Below, piece after piece: positions 22,590 through 33,647 of a DNA stretch of 64,000 bases; position 1 is the first letter of the stretch, and every line of letters begins with the position of its first letter. The stretch is from Bettongia penicillata ogilbyi. Lineage: Eukaryota > Chordata > Mammalia > Diprotodontia > Potoroidae. The position numbers were made by a program, and so were the translations under genes. The stretch covers positions 3,045,395 through 3,109,394 of the forward strand of contig JAJHZJ010000252.1 of assembly GCA_023548195.1 (NCBI GenBank), read 5' to 3'. The notes under the pieces are model-generated. The model was not told the origin of the DNA, searched no databases, and saw only the letters and a program-made list of their open reading frames with translations.

Positions 22590-23135
22590 ATTAACTTAAC
22601 CAAATTAAACTTGGTTTACTTCTGCTCTTCTCCTTATGAAAACTTCAAATTCTCCTATTTTATTGAATAGCCATTTTTTCCTCTTGATGTATTATGCTTA
22701 ATCTCACTGGGTACATTCTTGGTTTTAGTCTTAGCTCCTTTGCCTTCTGGAATATCATGTTCTATGACCTCTAATCTTTTGGTATTGCAATTGCTAAATC
22801 CTGTGTAATCCTGACTATGGTTTCCAAATATTTGAATTGTTTCTTTTTGACAATTTGCGGTATTTTTTCCTTGATCTTAAAATTCTGAAATTTGTCTAAA
22901 ATGTTCCTTGTAATTTTGGGATACATTTACTGAGTTGATCAGTGGATTCTTTCAATGCCTTTTTTGCCTTCTGCTTCCAGGACAGCAGGGCAGTTTTCCT
23001 TGATAATTTCTTGAAAGAGGCTGTCCAGATCCTCCTTTTGATTATGATTTTCAGGTAGACCAATGATTCTTACATTGTCTCTCCTGGACATATTTTCCAG
23101 GTCAGTTGTTTTTCCCATGAAGTAGGACCCAAAGA
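22590..23135 (-). pseudogene. L1 ORF1p remnant of copy D
   Basis: Contains the RRM start (MGKTTDLENMSRRDNVRIIG), the segment ending GKKGIERIH, then an in-frame TGA at 22,939-22,941, then C-terminal-domain text to about 22,600. The coiled coil is missing because the insertion is 5'-truncated. The TGA sits at the same codon as in HAL1 copies A, B and C. Confidence 0.85.
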
Positions 23136-23209
23136 ATTTTACACTGATTTTCCAGATTGGGTGGGGGCACACCCAACCCCTAATCTCTGTGATATAGAAA
23201 GGATAACTG

Positions 23210-23265
23210 TACAGTGCCTGGAACATAGATGGCACCTAATAAATGCTTCTAAATTGAAGACTGAC
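23210..23265 (+). repeat. MIR/L2 3' end fragment
   Basis: CAGTGCCTGGAACATAGATG followed by CACCTAATAAATGCTTC, a typical 3' terminal fragment. Confidence 0.6.
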
Positions 23266-23269
23266 TTTT

Positions 23270-24330
23270 GCCAACTCATGCTGAAAATTGTATTCAGGAC
23301 TGGATTTTCAATCACTTTTTAAGTCACTTTGCTGTGAACAGTAGGTACATAGTTGTGTCCAGGAAAAGAATACCTGACAGGTTTGGACCTCAGCTGAATT
23401 TTAACACTGATGAGATCTGTAATATCTCGAGAGCTGCAGCATAGTATTTTCTAGTTGTCTTTTTAAATATTCTGCCATTTTTGTAGCAGAAAGTTAGCTC
23501 CTATCTAAAGCAGACAGCGTGCTGGGCTGTACTACCAGCGTTCAGGAGTTCTGGGGCCAGAGCTGACAATGGGCTGAAGTACATGCTTTTGTTGAGTATC
23601 CTTGACAACAAATAGCCTTGATTAATGAAATGCTGAGTGCAGACTCCTTGGTACTGCCTACTGCAAACCATTCCAGTAGATGCTGCTGCTATCAGCTCTA
23701 GACCTCCAGGACTTTTAAGCTCATAAGGTCACTTGCTCAAGAAGAGGGAAGACTGTCAAGAGAGATCCAGGGGCAGGATCCCACGTGGGTGGGATTGCCA
23801 TGACACTATCCTCCCACCTCCCTCCTGGAGTCACAGCTTGCCACCTAGAAAGTTAACGCTTAAAGAATACCAGTGAGAAATACCAGTTCATCCTAACAGA
23901 AGAACATTCTATCCTCTTCTCTTTCCATTCCTACTGTGGCTGTAAGGCAACCAATGATGCACTGAGGGTCTCTCATATTAAAATACAAGTTCTATCAGCA
24001 ATGTGTCATCATTTGACTGGAAGCAGACTCCCCATAAGTTTCCAAATGATTGATTGGAAACAGAATATCTGTACATACCCAAGGAATGACCTATATATAG
24101 GCTAATTTTCTTTAAATTCTGAAGTTAGTTTGGGAATGGAGGACCTTGTTGTAGGTAATAACCTTTCTGGCTATTGTGGATAGATTTCCTTTCTTAGATG
24201 GAGACTTCCTCCAGGATTTTGAGAGTGTAGATTAAGTAGACAATAAATATATCTGTCCTCTTTGTTTTTTTCCCCTGGGACAGAGAAAAAACTTAATCAG
24301 CAAATATTTATGCTGTTTGATAATTAGAAA
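23270..24330. other. repeat-poor unassigned sequence
   Basis: No gene or transposon text recognised and no long open frame. Ordinary mammalian composition. Confidence 0.45.
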
Positions 24331-24334
24331 GTGG

Positions 24335-24508
24335 AAATAGGCTAGAGTTTAGAGTTGGAGGATTTGGTGTTGAATTCTAGCTCTGTTTCTTACTACCTAG
24401 TCACATAACTTCTGTATGTCTCAGTTTTCTTATCAATAAAATGAAGGGATTAGACTAGATGGCCTTCAAAATCCCTTGCTGTTTTAAGTTCATGATCCTA
24501 TGAATTTG
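24335..24508 (+). repeat. MIR-like SINE
   Basis: Sense MIR: AGAGTTGGAGGATTTGG, CTAGTCACATAACTTCTGTA, AGTTTTCTTATCAATAAAAT, then GGCCTTCAAAATCCCTTGC and a GATCCTATGAA end. Confidence 0.75.
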
Positions 24509-24512
24509 TTTT

Positions 24513-24766
24513 TACTGTTCTGTTGTTTCAGTCTGTCTAACTCTTCATAATTCCATTTGGGATTTTCTTGGCAAAGATTTCAAAGTGTTTTTGCCATTGT
24601 CTTCTCTAGCTCATTTTACGGATGAGAGAACTGAGGCAAACAGGGTTAAGTGACTTGCCCAGGGTCACACAACTAGTAAGTGTCTGAGGCCCGATTTGAA
24701 CTCAGGAAGAGGAGTCTTCCTGATTCCCATCCCAGTGCTCTATTCACTGCACCACCTAGCTGCCCA
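24513..24766 (-). repeat. tRNA-derived marsupial SINE, near full length
   Basis: Antisense copy of the type at 199-437: TTCATAATTCCATTTGGG, CTCATTTTACGGATGAG, CORE GACTTGCCCAGGGTCACACA and head CACCACCTAGCTGCCC. It is well preserved. Confidence 0.9.
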
Positions 24767-24769
24767 CCT

Positions 24770-26540
24770 TGTGAATTAACAGAGTATTAAAACCAAAGGG
24801 TTGGTTACTAGGCAATGAATTATTTTGATTATTCCAACTCATTTATCATCAGTCTCCTAAAAGATGGAGGAGTTGTGATATGTATAGGTATATTGTTTAT
24901 CACAGATTTTTCTTGAAGTATTGGAACCTAAGTAGTAAAGATACCATTTTCCCTTCAGTGATGATAAGAGAGAATTGTGCAAACACCCACACCCATAGCT
25001 CACAGAGAGGTATAAAGCAGCAGTATATAAGTATACAGAGATTCTGTCTCTGGATCATGAACCAGAAGGAAAAAGGAAAGAGAAGAAAGGGAAAGAGCTG
25101 TGGAACTCAGTCTCCCCTTCTCATCTCACTGGTCCAACTGAATTACTAATAGTCGATAGTTTCTCTGGCAATTCTAAGCTGGCACTTGGCTTCCCTTCTT
25201 GTATTGGTTCCTACTTCCACCCATGTGTGAGGATCAGTGCCTCCTCTGCAGCTCTGATCTCTACCATGCCACAGGTCAATGGAGATCCAGGCTATAGCAC
25301 TAGCAATAGTAGGGTCTGTAGTTCTGGACTGCCTCATGGAAGTCTGATAGCACCAATACAATGGCAGCTTCTTGCTGCCACAAATACCCATTGTCCATCG
25401 GGAAGTCCAGATCTCAAGGCCAGACAAAGGAAGAAGGTAAGCCAATTCTTTAGGTATATGTACATATCTATTTCTTCATCCTATTTTGTGGCTTCCTACC
25501 TGTCATGAATTCATGTTCCTAAAACTCCTGTGGGGGGGGGGGTGAAAATGGGAAGGACAATCAGCCTTTTTTTGTATTTCAGGATCAAAAAAACCAAAAA
25601 CAGAAACAAACCTTTTCCAGTTTCTCTCGTTCTGAATTATTATCACTTCATGCCCAGGGGAAGATAAATCAAAAAGACAAGAGGACAAGGCAGCAGCGTT
25701 TATACAAATCTGGTTTTCTCTGTTTTTTGGAGAAGTCAGTGAGGCAATCTTACTATTGTCAGCTGTATAGTGTGTGTAAAAGAGAGAAAAAAGGGGCTAG
25801 GGGAGAGGAAATTCTACTAATAAGGGTTGAAAGCTGTTCGGATGTTCCTGGGATACAAAAGTGAAGTAGCGAAGTTAGCCAATAGTATCCCAAGTTTTTA
25901 AAGTGATCTAGTTGTCCTTTCAGTCATTAATTTTTCTTTTTCTTTTTTCTCCTCTCATCCATTACTTTCATGACAACCGCAGCAAACAATTCTTACCATA
26001 AGAATGATTCCACAGTTTCCTCAGGGAAGGCATTTTGAGTGCCATCTTCTTATGTATTACCTTAATAAAGTTGTAGGTGTGGTGGTGATGGTAGAATTTC
26101 TACCAGGTTTCCTATTGCTTTGCCCTGTCCTGTCTTCTCACTTTTAACAAATCAGTTGCTCAGAGAATAAGAGGGGCTCCCTTCCCAGGCCTCAATTCAT
26201 CCAACTTTAGGGCCCCCTGAAGTAATACTTTGTACTTGCTAGCCTCTCTTCACAGATTAATCACAGGTGGTTTTACTCCAGGCAAGTTTCTTAAAAGGCC
26301 CTGCCTCTGAGCAGGCTTTCTATAACTCTGTCATCCTTAAACTTAGGTCATAATATCCCTCTGTTATCTAAAGATCAGAGGAGTTCTCTTCTAGCTGCCT
26401 GCATGAGCAATTTTATAACCTTCTGTTTCTTTTTACTGGAATACTTGATCACCTTGGTTCAGGATTCAGATAGAAAGGTTTGGGGTCTGTTTGAGAAATT
26501 ATAATTTTTGTAGTGGGCATGTTCAAGGGAGCTCCTGATC
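24770..26540. other. unassigned sequence, no gene seen
   Basis: No recognised element. A poly-G run lies near 25,532-25,542 and an A/purine-rich stretch near 25,060-25,100. The opposed 93- and 99-residue frames at 25,146-25,508 overlap each other antisense and have no domain. Confidence 0.4.
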
Positions 26541-26620
26541 CATGTTGAGTCCACAGTCAATGAGATGAGATGTCAGGAGACATGTTGAGTCCACAGTCAA
26601 TGAGATGAGATGTCAGGAGA
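26541..26620 (+). repeat. perfect 40-bp tandem duplication
   Basis: Bases 26,541-26,580 (CATGTTGAGTCC...GTCAGGAGA) are repeated exactly at 26,581-26,620. Identity suggests a recent event or a collapsed assembly artefact. Confidence 0.97.
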
Positions 26621-26990
26621 GATACCAACCATGGAGGCTGGCATAGAGGCCTTGTTGCCAAAATGACAGAGGGCACTCCTTTGATTAGTTTCCAGTGGCT
26701 GGAGGTGCTTCTTGTTGATTGGTTGACTAAGGTTCGGGAGGATGAACATTTGTCAGAGGAGTTATCAACTCTATGAAATAATTCATCCTTTCCTTTTTGT
26801 GCACTTTCTCTGCCTCGGACTTCCAGACTCAGGTGTAGCAAATTGGGAGATGGAAGAAAGAATTATGTCCATCAAACCTGAATAAAAAATGGCTTTGCCT
26901 AGGTGAGACTGAGTAGGTAGCTATTTTACCTCCAGTTACTGACAGTCTTCTCCTTTTGCTTCCTTATCTGAGCAAAGGCCAGAGAGAGTC
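26621..26990. other. unassigned sequence, no gene seen
   Basis: Nothing recognised. The minus-strand frame at 26,557-26,841 runs through the tandem duplication and shows no domain. Confidence 0.4.
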
Positions 26991-26994
26991 GTAT

Positions 26995-27222
26995 TATGAA
27001 AACCCAGAAAGGAGAGACAGTATCTTGTAGGAGGGGTGGTCAATAATGTTAAATGTAGCAGAGAGGTCAAGAGGTCAGAGAACTAAGAAAAGACCATGAG
27101 ATTTGCCAATGAAGTTATCATTGGTAAATTTGGAGAGTGTGGTTTCATTTGAGAGACGAGTTTGAAAGTCACACTGCAAAAGGTTGAAGACTGAGTGAGA
27201 GGAGAGGACATTCACTAGGCTT
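26995..27222 (-). repeat. inverted 5' segment of an L2 LINE (RT domain A)
   Basis: Minus-strand translation gives SSHSVFNLLQCDFQTRLSNE, later SKFTND, then DLSATFNIIDHPS. This corresponds to the L2/CR1-clade RT order QSGF, STETAL, TND and DLSAAFDTVDHS. It directly abuts the sense L2 segment that follows it in the ordinary L2 order, so the pair looks like one insertion with an inverted 5' end. Confidence 0.75.
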
Positions 27223-27836
27223 TTGTGACACTTTCCTGTTGCATCTCCTACATATCTGACTCTCAGTGTCCTTGCTAAGGAATATCCCGCTCCCCAACTG
27301 TAGGTGTACCCCGAGGCTCTATCTGTACTGGCCCTCTTCTCTACATTCTCTCATTTGGTGATATCATCAGCTCTCAGGTGTTTAATTTATATCTCTATGC
27401 AAATGACTTCTAGGTTTATATATTCAAAATTATTCTTTCTCTTGGGTTGCATTACCATATCACCAACCATCTCTTGGACACTTTAACCTAGATGTTCCAT
27501 GTACCTCTCAAATTCACCATGTTAAAAATGAAACTCATTTTTCTCCCAATCCATTCTTTCCCCCTATCTTCCCTAGGTGGAAGGTACCACCATCTTTTAG
27601 TCTATCTTGGTTTTAACTGAAGGATTATTCTTAACTCTTCATTCACTGAATCAAGTATTAAATTTCCTTATTTCTTCATCTGAATTGTTTCTTTCATCTG
27701 TCCTTTTTGTCTCTGCTTACAAGGTCATCACCCTTCTCACCTTAATTATTGCAATAGCTTCCTAATTGAGCTACCTCAAGATTTTCTCCTTTCAATCAAT
27801 CCTTTGCCAGTGTGATTTTCCTAAATCTCAGGATGT
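27223..27836 (+). repeat. L2 LINE, sense part 1 (RT remnant)
   Basis: Continues the L2 reading order in sense: TLSCCISYISDS (where L2 has LSWFSSYLSDR), the GTGTACCCCGAGGCTCTATC segment (GVPRGS, before RT domain B), a YLYANDF remnant of the YADD box, then text for a TILVLTEGLFLTL-like stretch and TTATTGCAATAGCTTCCTAA. It is broken by frameshifts and stops. The element resumes at about 28,706 after an insertion. Confidence 0.75.
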
Positions 27837-28705
27837 ATGTAAGGGGAATTTTAGTGTAAGGTCAATTTTAGTGTGTATAAAGTGAATTTTTGTTATTATT
27901 TCTTAGAGTCTAGTTTCCCAGGATCCATAGCTATAACAATCTCTTGTTCCCAGGTATTAGATATGAGTTCCCACAGTTATGGTTCAAAACATCTCCACCA
28001 TGCTTGTGTATCATTATAGAATGATAAATAAAATAAACATCTACTGTGGCTGTGCAGTGAGGACAGGGATGAGGTGATGTAAACTTGTGAATGACTATTG
28101 TTGGCAATATGCCTTCTTTGTCTGATGCCCTATAAAGTAGTAGGTGGTCGTTGGACAATGAATGGGGAACCTTAGGATTGAATGTACAAATGCTGTGTGT
28201 CTCAACTGGCCCTTATTGAAGCTTGCAGGGAACCTTAGGCTGACTGCACAAACTGGAATGCGGTGTACGTCCCCTCATCAAGGCTTGGGTGGAATCTGTG
28301 TTTGCCTCAACTGGCCCCCATGGAGTCTTGAGGGGATTTAGGGGAAGCACAGACTGTGCCTGTCTTGATTGACCTCATCTAGACGTAGGGGTAGTTGCCC
28401 TCTCTTCCTGCTGGCCCCTTCGAGATGGATGAGTGATTAGGAAATGCTGTAGGAGTTTGTGCTCTCATTATCAGCAACCTCTTCTGAGAAGAGTAGACTC
28501 AAGTAAGACTATTAAGCCCTTCTTAGTGTCTTTCCTGTCTGACCAAATCAAGAGCAAACCTGTGCTAGCAGTCCTCCTGGGTGCAGTGTTTATCTGTCTT
28601 ACACAGGCCAGAGTCATTTTATGAATATCCAGAGAGAAGGAAGGAAGGGAAAATGATATACAGTGCTATCTGTAGTAGAGACACGACCCTCACCATCAAG
28701 AAACC
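27837..28705. mobile_element. LTR-like insertion inside the L2
   Basis: About 870 bp interrupt the L2 between CCTAAATCTCAGGA and ATGTCATTCTC. It starts TGTATGTAAGGGGAATTTTA and has AATAAAATAAAC near 28,027-28,038. From about 28,145 to 28,400 it carries three or four loose units of roughly 60-90 bp sharing CTGTGTGTCTCAACTGGCCC-like and AAGCTTG/AGGCTTG wording. Size, TG start and possible polyadenylation signal fit a solo LTR, but clear ends and a target duplication are not seen. Confidence 0.35.
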
Positions 28706-29225
28706 ATTGGTAAATCATGTCATTCTCATGCTCTGTAAGCTCCATTGGCTCCCTGATACCCCTATGATCGAATAAAAATTCCTGTTTGGTATGTCAAACC
28801 CTTCACAATGTGACCCCAAACTACCTTTCCCCTACTTGCTTTACCTCTGACTGTGAGGACTTCACCACCATGTCTCTGCTGCTCCTCCCCACTGAGGGAG
28901 TGCCCTCAGTGCCTAGGGCCCCTCCCTTTTTTGTTGAGTTCCTCCTGAGACACCTCCCCCCCCCACCCATGTTGGGATGAGCCAGGACAGCTTCATTCAC
29001 TTCCCAGCTCTGCTCCTGACTCTCAGAACTTCCACTACTAGGGTCCCTTAAGGAATCTTATCCTTCCTCCAAACCCCACCCCTCAATTTTCAGCTCCCTT
29101 TTCTGTGCTGTCTTTCTCCATTAGGATGTAAGCTTCTTGAGGCCAGGGAATGTATTTCTTTATGCTTCTGTTTGTATCTCTAGCCCTTAGCAGAGTGTCC
29201 CACACATGGTAATAAATATTTAAGA
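28706..29225 (+). repeat. L2 LINE, sense part 2 (3' end)
   Basis: Resumes the L2 with TAAGCTCCATTGGCTCCCTG, CCCTTCACAATGTGACCCCA and CTACCTTTCCCC. It ends with GTAAGCTTCTTGAGGCCAGG and GGTAATAAATATTTAAG, the L2 3' end. Confidence 0.8.
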
Positions 29226-29234
29226 AATGCTTAG

Positions 29235-29670
29235 CTGCCTTGCCTGGTTTGCCTTCCATTCTTATCAGGCATTACTTTACTTCCTGCTCTTTATGGTCCA
29301 ACAAAACTGTCTTTCTTGTCATTCTTACCTTGTGACACTCTCTCTTATCTCTATGCCTTTGTGCAGAGTGTCCTCCATGCCCAGAACGCACTTCTTTTCC
29401 ACCTCTTCCTTTTAAAATCTCATTTCCTCAAAGTTCTGTTCAAGCTCCACTTTCATATGAATAGCTTTCATGGTTCCTTCAGCTGCTCATGTTCTCCCAC
29501 GACAAATTATCTTGTATTTTGTATGTAATTTCATAGGTTTGTGTTGTCTTCCCTGACAGCCTCTAAGCTCTTTGAAGGGAAGGGCTATTTCCATTTTGTC
29601 TTTGTGCCAGCACACAGAAAAGTGTATAACACATAGTAAGTGCTTAATAAATGCACATGGATTGATTGAC
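29235..29670 (+). repeat. second L2 LINE 3' fragment
   Basis: A separate sense L2 copy begins inside the 3' region (TCTTATCAGGCATTACTTTA) and runs to CATAGTAAGTGCTTAATAAA. It lies head-to-tail with the preceding L2. Confidence 0.75.
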
Positions 29671-29679
29671 TGACATGCC

Positions 29680-31680
29680 CACTTAAGTACCCTTGAATTA
29701 TTACTGTCCATAACCAAGATTAGAATTTATTGGTGAAGTCCCTGAGAGCTTCCACCTGGTACTTTTAAAAACACATTATTTCTGCCAGACTATCACAGAT
29801 CCCACCATAGAGGGATATGTCAACAAACAGATAATGTGGATTATTTGACTTTTTAACCCAATCAATTCATGTTTCAACCAGCTTTAAGCCCTACACTACA
29901 CAGATCTGACAGAGATGGGAACCTGGTTATTTTAGAGACAAGCTTTCATGACTTTAGAGGTTATCAGAAACCCCATCTCTCTACCAGTCTATACCCAACT
30001 ACTTCCATGTAGCGAAGAAATTTTAGAAATTCTTTTTCTTTAAGTGTTCTAACTTCTTTGGTTTGACCTCAGTATTATATTTCTCTGATTCTTAGCATGG
30101 TAACCACAAGGAATGCTGAAGATGAAGACGTCAGAGGAATGTGGGATACCTGTATGGAGTGATGCTGAGTGAACAAAACAAGGTCAGAAGAAAGAAATGT
30201 GATTATCACAACTGTACAAATGAAAATCACTTTGAACTCAGGATAAAGACACTGCACAATATTGACAGTAACTGATAAAGTATGGATCTGGTGTCTCCTG
30301 TAACAAATAGAAAAGTACTCAAAGTACAAACAGTAGGACCCAATATTACCTGGAGTTTTGGTGCCTCTATTCCAGTTTATAAATGGGTTGAGCTCTAAAA
30401 AGTATATTTGTAAATAAGGCTTTTGAATCCAGATATTTTTAGAAACAATGTTACAAATAGGTTCCTAGGCTATCCCAATGTATTATTATATTATTATAAC
30501 CCTGTGTAATTGAACTTCAGTGCTCTTAACAAAAATAAGCCTCATCATGGGATAATAATAGAATATTAGGAAAAGTACCTCCCCCTGTCCCTTGTTGATG
30601 CAACCTTTGAGAAGCCATTTGGCTGAGGGGAAGAAGGGAACAAGGCACTGCAGTGAACAGGACATGTGTGTGTGTACATATGTATGTATGTATACACACA
30701 CAGCATGGCATAGAGTGCAGGCACACTGTGTGTTGTATGAATGAGACAGGGAACTTTGCTTAGTGGTGTGAATGAAGAACAGATGTTGCCAGTGGTAGAG
30801 GTTGATGGAGACTTTTACCCTGGATTAGGGAGAGTCTACTCCTCTCCCTGCAGTATCACTAAGTGCTTTCTTGAGGCTTACTCAAGTTTCAAGATAATTT
30901 CCATGGTTCTAGTTGACAAGAGAATGATGAAAGTTGAATGAAATTAATTCATCTTAACCTAGCTGAGAGACTTCTGTTTGAGGGATGAGACGTGAGAAAT
31001 TCTTGATAGCCAATTCAGTAACCCATTTTGTGGGTCAGCCTGTTGTGGCCCATTTCCCAAGAGAGCTGAAGAAGTGTAGGTTAGATTTCAGGGCATGTTG
31101 ACTTTGACTAATACTGAAAAAGAGTGATAACATTTTTAGCCAAAGAAGGATTTAGTTACAGCTGAAGACAAAGTAGGAGCAGTGAGGATGCATATAAGTG
31201 TTTGATGGAACATCAACTAATCCCAGTTTGGAGAAGGAGGGCAGTGAGAGAGGGCAGAGCTTTATCTGCCTAGAGCTGTCAAGGCGGAGCAGATCAAAAA
31301 CAGTGATGGAAACCCTTGGAGCATGCCAAGGGAGATGTGAGAGATGGACCCAAGAAATAATGACACAGCAGGTTGTTGAGGGATTGAGTGTGAAATATGG
31401 CAAAATCTCTTGGAGCATGGATTGTCTAGAGTATTCTCCTCCCCCCATTATAGAAGAGGCTACAGAGATTATGCTTCTTCATATTCTGAGAACTGATTTT
31501 CTTGGTTCTTGCTTGTCCACTCTGTCTCAATCAAATGTTTTTCCATTTATTTGTTCTTGGTTTCCCGATTAATTTATTGATAGAGAATGTACTCAAGGGG
31601 AGCTTCATAACTGCATAATTATGATTAGCAGAAACATTCCTCAGTAAATCTGGGTTAGTGAAGAGTTCTAGACTTTTATG
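29680..31680. other. unassigned sequence, no gene seen
   Basis: No firm element. Around 30,130-30,200 the wording CCTGTATGGAGTGATGCTGA followed by GTGAACAAAACAAGG resembles a decayed sense L1 ORF2 3' end, but too little survives. A TG/TATG microsatellite lies at about 30,662-30,702. The 124-residue frame at 31,198-31,572 has no recognised domain and is opposed by another frame. Confidence 0.4.
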
Positions 31681-31684
31681 GATT

Positions 31685-31862
31685 CTGTGCTGTAGTGGCA
31701 AGAGTATTGGGTTTGTTAGAGAACCCCAGTTCACATCCTGGTTCTGTTACACCTTATGTGACCTTAAGTGAATTATTTACCTCTCCACGCCTCGTTTTTC
31801 TCATCTGTGAGCTGTTAAGTTTGAACAAGATGTTCTTTAAAGTCCTTTTCAGATCACGTAGT
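31685..31862 (+). repeat. MIR-like SINE
   Basis: Sense MIR: TGTAGTGGCAAGAGTATTGG, CTTATGTGACCTTAAGTGAA, TTTTTCTCATCTGTGAGC, then AAGTCCTTTTCAGATCACG. Confidence 0.75.
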
Positions 31863-32009
31863 ACAGCTACATTGGTTACTGATATGGTGAGAAGGGAACG
31901 TGGGTGTCTTGGGAATGCTTTGTGTTCTCTGTATGACTTGGCAAAAACTTTTTCCATGATGACCTGGCTATTTACGTATTTCTGGAGCATTTGTCAGTCA
32001 GTATTTATA

Positions 32010-32502
32010 CAGGCATACCTCAGAAATATTGCAGGTTTAGTTCCAGACCACCATAATAAAGCGAATATTGCAATAAGGTGAGTCACGTCAATTTTTTGTT
32101 TCCCTGGTACATATAAAAGTTATGTTTATACTATATTGAAGTCCGTTAAGGGTGCAATAGTCTTATGTCTAAAAACAATGTGCATACCTTAATTAAAAAA
32201 TTGTTGTAAAAAATACTAACCATCATCTGGGCCTTTAGCGGGTCACACTCTTTTGGCTGGTGGCCCTGATGTCGATGGCTGCTGACTGAGCAGGGTGGTG
32301 GCTGCTACATGGTGGTTCATCATCAAAATAATAAAAAAGTGAAATATTGCGAGAATTACCAAAATGTGACACAGAGACACACTATGAGCATGTGCTGTTG
32401 GGAAAATTGTGCCGATAGAATTGCTAGACCCAATGTTGCCATAAACATTCAATTTGTAAAAAATGTAGTATCGGTGAAGCACAATAAAATGAAGTATGCC
32501 TG
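32010..32502. mobile_element. Tigger1-like non-autonomous DNA transposon (pogo group)
   Basis: A 493-bp element with terminal inverted repeats CAGGCATACCTC (left) and GAAGTATGCCTG (right, one mismatch), flanked by TA on both sides (32,008-32,009 and 32,503-32,504), the target preference of the Tc1/mariner-pogo superfamily. Subterminal text (GGTTTAGTTCCAGACCACCA, AATAAAGCGAATATTG, then GTGAAGCACAATAAAATGAA at the right) matches both ends of the human Tigger1 element as I remember it, with the transposase region deleted. It would have moved in trans. Confidence 0.85.
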
Positions 32503-32509
32503 TATCTTA

Positions 32510-32900
32510 AAGAATGTCTGTCTCACTATTCCCGGGAGCTCCAAGTCATGGCCTCACTGAGCCTCTCCACTGGGCTACACCTCTTACCAAGATTGTATTC
32601 CTTCTGTCTACAGCCTATTACAAGGGCAGCTGCACCTCATCATGTTCAGTGGGAGAGATGTGTTTCCTGCCTTCCTCTACAATTTAATAGGCAGCTACAT
32701 TCAGGTAGAGGAGTGAAGCTCCGTGCTCTAAAACTGGTGAACTCTTGTCTCTTCAGCATTCCTTGTTGCTGAACTATTGCTGTAAACTTAAATCTTGACT
32801 TAAATATTTTTCAGATGTCTAAGCCTAATGAACAAGAAAGGACGAATATTCTCTCAGGAAGTTGCATAGGTTCTTTGGTTGTACTGACTTGTAGTTCTGT
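32510..32900. other. unassigned sequence, no gene seen
   Basis: Nothing recognised beyond ordinary unique sequence; the short frame at 32,548-32,772 has no domain. Confidence 0.4.
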
Positions 32901-32904
32901 ATTC

Positions 32905-33003
32905 TGGGGCAGCTAGAAGGTGCAGTGGAGAGAATGCTCATCTTCTTGAGTTCAAATCTGGCCTCAGACACTTACTAGCTGAGTGAACTGGGAAGTCACT
33001 GAA
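32905..33003 (+). repeat. 5' part of a tRNA-derived SINE
   Basis: Sense head of the 199-437 type: GGGGCAGCTAGAAGGTGCAG, CTTGAGTTCAAATCTGGCC and GACACTTACTAGCTG. It ends shortly after the CORE starts. Confidence 0.8.
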
Positions 33004-33009
33004 AAGGAA

Positions 33010-33640
33010 ATCAGTACTTATTATTTGATTTATTTTTAGTTGTTTTCAGGATTCAACTCCCTTCTTTAGGAAAGGCTAGCCCTGACAGCTAAGCCAGACT
33101 AACATAATCTCTTAAATCTAGATTACCTATAGATTTAGTAAATAGATAGATTGATAAGACTTTTTCATTTGGTAGCAGATAATTTAGAGTAAGGCATATA
33201 TCTCCGTAGGAATAAAATAATTTAATTATTAATAATTAAAAATAAAATAAAATAGATTGTAAGATTTTTTTAAAAGGCTAAGGTCCCCTTTCTAGCAGCT
33301 AGAAAAGAGGGGTTAGACAAAGGTTAAGCTCATCTTCCCAGTCTTAGTGAATAAGCTCCCCTTTTCTTGAGCTAGTTTAATTTAAGAAATGGAATTTCTA
33401 AGGTTGGCAGCTGGAATATGGGCGGGGGGGGGGGGTGGTTGAGTGCTTACTACTGAAATTCTTCTTTCCCAGTGAGCTTTCTGGTTACAAAAGGCATTAC
33501 TTGTAGGGTAGGAACTTCTTGGGGGTGGGTTGGGAGTGGAGATAATCCACAATTTGACAGCTAGGTTTGCCAATAGTATGAATCTGGGTAAAGAAAGACT
33601 GGGAGAAGCTAACTAGTCAGATGACTGCCTTGTCCAATTG
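33010..33640. other. AT-rich unassigned sequence with a G-run
   Basis: A/T repeats (TAATTATTAATAATTAAAAA) at about 33,213-33,257 and a poly-G run at about 33,424-33,436. No gene seen. Confidence 0.45.
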
Positions 33641-33647
33641 AATTATT

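Larger units (their letters stand above)
18778..23135 (-). mobile_element. L1 LINE, 4.4 kb, antisense, 5'-truncated (copy D)
   Basis: Reading the minus strand from 23,135: the C-terminal two thirds of ORF1 (to about 22,590), an inter-ORF segment, ORF2 with endonuclease (about 22,510-22,200), RT (around 21,000) and the cysteine-rich C-terminus (about 19,890-19,600), then a 3' UTR with an (AC)16 tract and a T-run at 18,788. It is the most complete L1 in the window and contrasts with the ORF2-less HAL1 copies. Many stops and frameshifts make it inactive. I could not define a target duplication. Confidence 0.9.

Noticed and set aside
28145..28400. A CRISPR-like or satellite array
   Set aside because: The units are few, loose and unequal in length, and the context is mammalian; better seen as subrepeats in an LTR-like insert.
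30130..30210. An L1 ORF2 3' fragment
   Set aside because: Only about 30 bases fit L1 wording; flanking text does not continue the element.
31198..31572. A 124-residue open frame
   Set aside because: No recognised domain, opposed by a 98-residue frame, no splice or promoter context; chance is likely.
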